A stretch of DNA of 15,103 nt from the NCBI GenBank assembly GCA_045597845.1, contig JAZLKZ010000124.1:1-15103 (forward strand). Direction: 5' to 3'. The notes under the pieces are model-generated. The model worked only from the letters and a program-made list of their open reading frames with translations. It had not been told where the DNA came from and made no database searches. Origin of the DNA: Colimorpha sp045597845. Lineage in GTDB: Bacteria; Bacteroidota; Bacteroidia; Bacteroidales; P3. This document shows positions 14,058-15,103 of this stretch, piece by piece; position 1 is the stretch's first letter; each line of letters opens with the position of its first letter. A program made the translations under genes and the position numbers.

Positions 14058-14390
14058 CTATTTGCGCTTGGCGCGGGTGGCGTTGTGGCGCTTTTTGCGG
14101 GGAAGAGGACGGCTGAGTCCTGAAACCAGCGTGCTGGCATAGGTCTCGTCGCCTTGGGCGAGGCGTACCTTGCTGGCGTGAGGGAGTTTCTTGATTCGGG
14201 CTTCCAGGCGCAGGGCGTATTCCTTGCTTTCGAGCTCGAACTGATGCAGGATGCATTCGGGCGGGAAGGCCTTGGTGAACTTCGCTCCCTTGCCGCTTCT
14301 ATGTTGCTCGAATCTCGCCGCGACGTCGACGGCGTAGCCTGTATAGATGCGATCGCCGGCACAGCGTAGCATGTAGACGAAGTGAGGCAT
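14058..14390 (-). CDS. GIY-YIG nuclease family protein (UPF0213/YhbQ-like)
   Basis: A 110-aa protein starting MPHFVYMLRCAGDRIYTGYA, the standard form of the GIY-YIG motif in this small family (here VYML...IYTGYA). It is followed by VAARFEQHRSGKGAKFT and the conserved ALRLEARIKKL helix. The C-terminus is basic (RKKRHNATRAKRK). These single-domain proteins are common in bacteria; some have nuclease activity, but the cellular role is not settled. ATG is at 14388-14390. It is on the minus strand, convergent with the disrupted gene and downstream of the nhaA-like gene by 54 nt. Confidence 0.82.
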   Translation of the reverse strand: MPHFVYMLRCAGDRIYTGYAVDVAARFEQHRSGKGAKFTKAFPPECILHQFELESKEYALRLEARIKKLPHASKVRLAQGDETYASTLVSGLSRPLPRKKRHNATRAKRK

Positions 14391-14444
14391 CTTCGAGGAT
14401 TGGGGGATGGGGGGGGGCGCGATAAGGCGCGGGTTCGCCGCGTC

Positions 14445-15103
14445 TTATTCCTTTTCGGGTTTCGAGACGATTCGCATGTAGATGGATCCGAAGATCGCCG
14501 CGCAGAAGCTCCCGAGCAGAATGCCGAGCTTTGCGGAATCCTGGCGGCCGCCCACGTCGAATGCAAGACCCGCGACGAACAGGGCCATCGTGAAGCCGAT
14601 GCCGGCCAGCATGCCGCCGCCCCATAGAATCTTCCACGGGTAGCTGGGCTTCTTCGAGACGCCGATTTTCACGGAGAGGAGGCTGAACAGGAAGATGCCG
14701 ATCGGCTTGCCGAAAATGAGGGCGAGTGCGACGGCACTCATCACCGGGACTTCCACGCCGCCAAGCTTGATTTCGACGCCGGCGTTGCTCAAGGCGAAGA
14801 GAGGCATGATGGCGAAATTCACCCACGGCACCAGGGGCTTGTACAGGCGTTCCTGCAGGGAAAGACTTTCGCGGGCGCCCCGCTTGAGCATGCTGAATAC
14901 GCGGTACTTTTCTTCGCCCGAGACGCTTGCGTCGCCATCGAGAACGTTCCCGACGCTGTTTGCGAAGCGGGCGACCTTGCCGCTCGCGATGACGGGCTTG
15001 GCCGGCACGGAAAGTCCGAGCAGCACGCCGGCGATGGTCGGGTGAACGCCGCTTTTCACGAACAGCGCCCAGATGGCGACGCCGACGACGCCGTGCAGCA
15101 GCA
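14445..15103 (-). CDS. nhaA: Na+/H+ antiporter NhaA, C-terminal part (runs off the window)
   Basis: The frame is open to the right edge, so the N-terminus lies outside; about 219 residues are seen. VKSGVHPTIAGVLLGL is the conserved NhaA segment (SGVHxTIAG). It is followed by a charged cytoplasmic stretch and hydrophobic helices: VNFAIMPLFALSNAG, ALALIFGKPIGIFLFSLL, WGGGMLAGIGFTMALFVAGLAF, LGILLGSFCAAIFGSIYM. NhaA proteins are near 390 aa in inner membranes and exchange Na+ for H+ for pH and salt homeostasis. This is ordinary host content. The stop is TAA at 14445-14447 and the protein ends with EKE. Confidence 0.88.
   Translation of the reverse strand, partial: LLHGVVGVAIWALFVKSGVHPTIAGVLLGLSVPAKPVIASGKVARFANSVGNVLDGDASVSGEEKYRVFSMLKRGARESLSLQERLYKPLVPWVNFAIMPLFALSNAGVEIKLGGVEVPVMSAVALALIFGKPIGIFLFSLLSVKIGVSKKPSYPWKILWGGGMLAGIGFTMALFVAGLAFDVGGRQDSAKLGILLGSFCAAIFGSIYMRIVSKPEKE

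Noticed and set aside
14409..14417. G9 tract between the GIY-YIG and nhaA genes, a possible phase-variable repeat
   Set aside because: It is intergenic, no phase-variable reading frame or clear promoter spacing is visible, and run length can be a sequencing artefact.
13952..14826. Long minus-strand frames overlapping the GIY-YIG and nhaA genes in other phases (for example 13952-14566 and 14299-14826)
   Set aside because: Rich in Arg/Pro/Ser with no motifs, as expected from off-frame reading of G+C-rich genes. The real frames have clear GIY-YIG and NhaA motifs.
1..15103. CRISPR arrays, tRNA or rRNA genes, integrase-type attachment sites
   Set aside because: No regularly spaced repeats, cloverleaf-like segments or rRNA sequence were seen; integration looks transposition-based.

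Overview
The window is the right-hand part of a Mu-like (contractile-tailed, transposable) prophage followed by about 1.4 kb of host chromosome. The host is most likely a Fibrobacter. The main clue is that the variable phage protein carries the Fibrobacter 'major paralogous domain' (TIGR02145-type, C-type-lectin-like fold). The gene order is the Mu late tail order. All identifications come from reading sequence and synteny; no database search was run.

Positions 1-9013 are the tail and baseplate operon, all on the + strand and tightly packed with many ATGA or TAATG overlaps. In order: sheath C-terminus (cut by the window edge), tail tube, tail assembly chaperone with a probable programmed -1 frameshift on an A9 tract, tape measure, gpN-like DNA-circularisation/baseplate protein, gp44-like hub, gp45-like spike with an HxH tip, an unrecognised 163-aa protein, gp46 (gp25-like), gp47 (gpJ-like) with an apparent inserted discoidin-like domain, and gp48. 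Positions 8989-10478 hold two likely tail-fibre or accessory genes.

Positions 10487-13625 form a complete diversity-generating retroelement (DGR). It has a target gene whose last 201 nt are the variable repeat (VR), an accessory protein that looks like a fusion of a MutS-like N-terminal domain with an Avd helical bundle, a template repeat (TR), and a reverse transcriptase. VR and TR (11148-11348 and 12340-12540, offset 1192) differ at 14 positions. Thirteen are adenines in TR, changing 10 of the 18 TR asparagine codons. The fourteenth is a T/C difference in the 3' segment that should act as IMH. The TR lies inside and in frame with the RT open reading frame, with no ATG between TR and the RT domain. 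Several strong inverted repeats surround VR and TR.

Positions 13645-13697 look like the phage right end: two 19-bp direct repeats at 22-bp spacing, then a terminal ACA. The chromosome resumes inside a gene whose remaining 3' part looks transglutaminase-like, so the phage probably disrupted it. Two minus-strand host genes follow: a GIY-YIG family protein and the C-terminal part of an NhaA-type Na+/H+ antiporter that runs off the window. Together, the tail operon builds the injection machine, and the DGR mutates the presumed receptor-binding tip protein to change host range.
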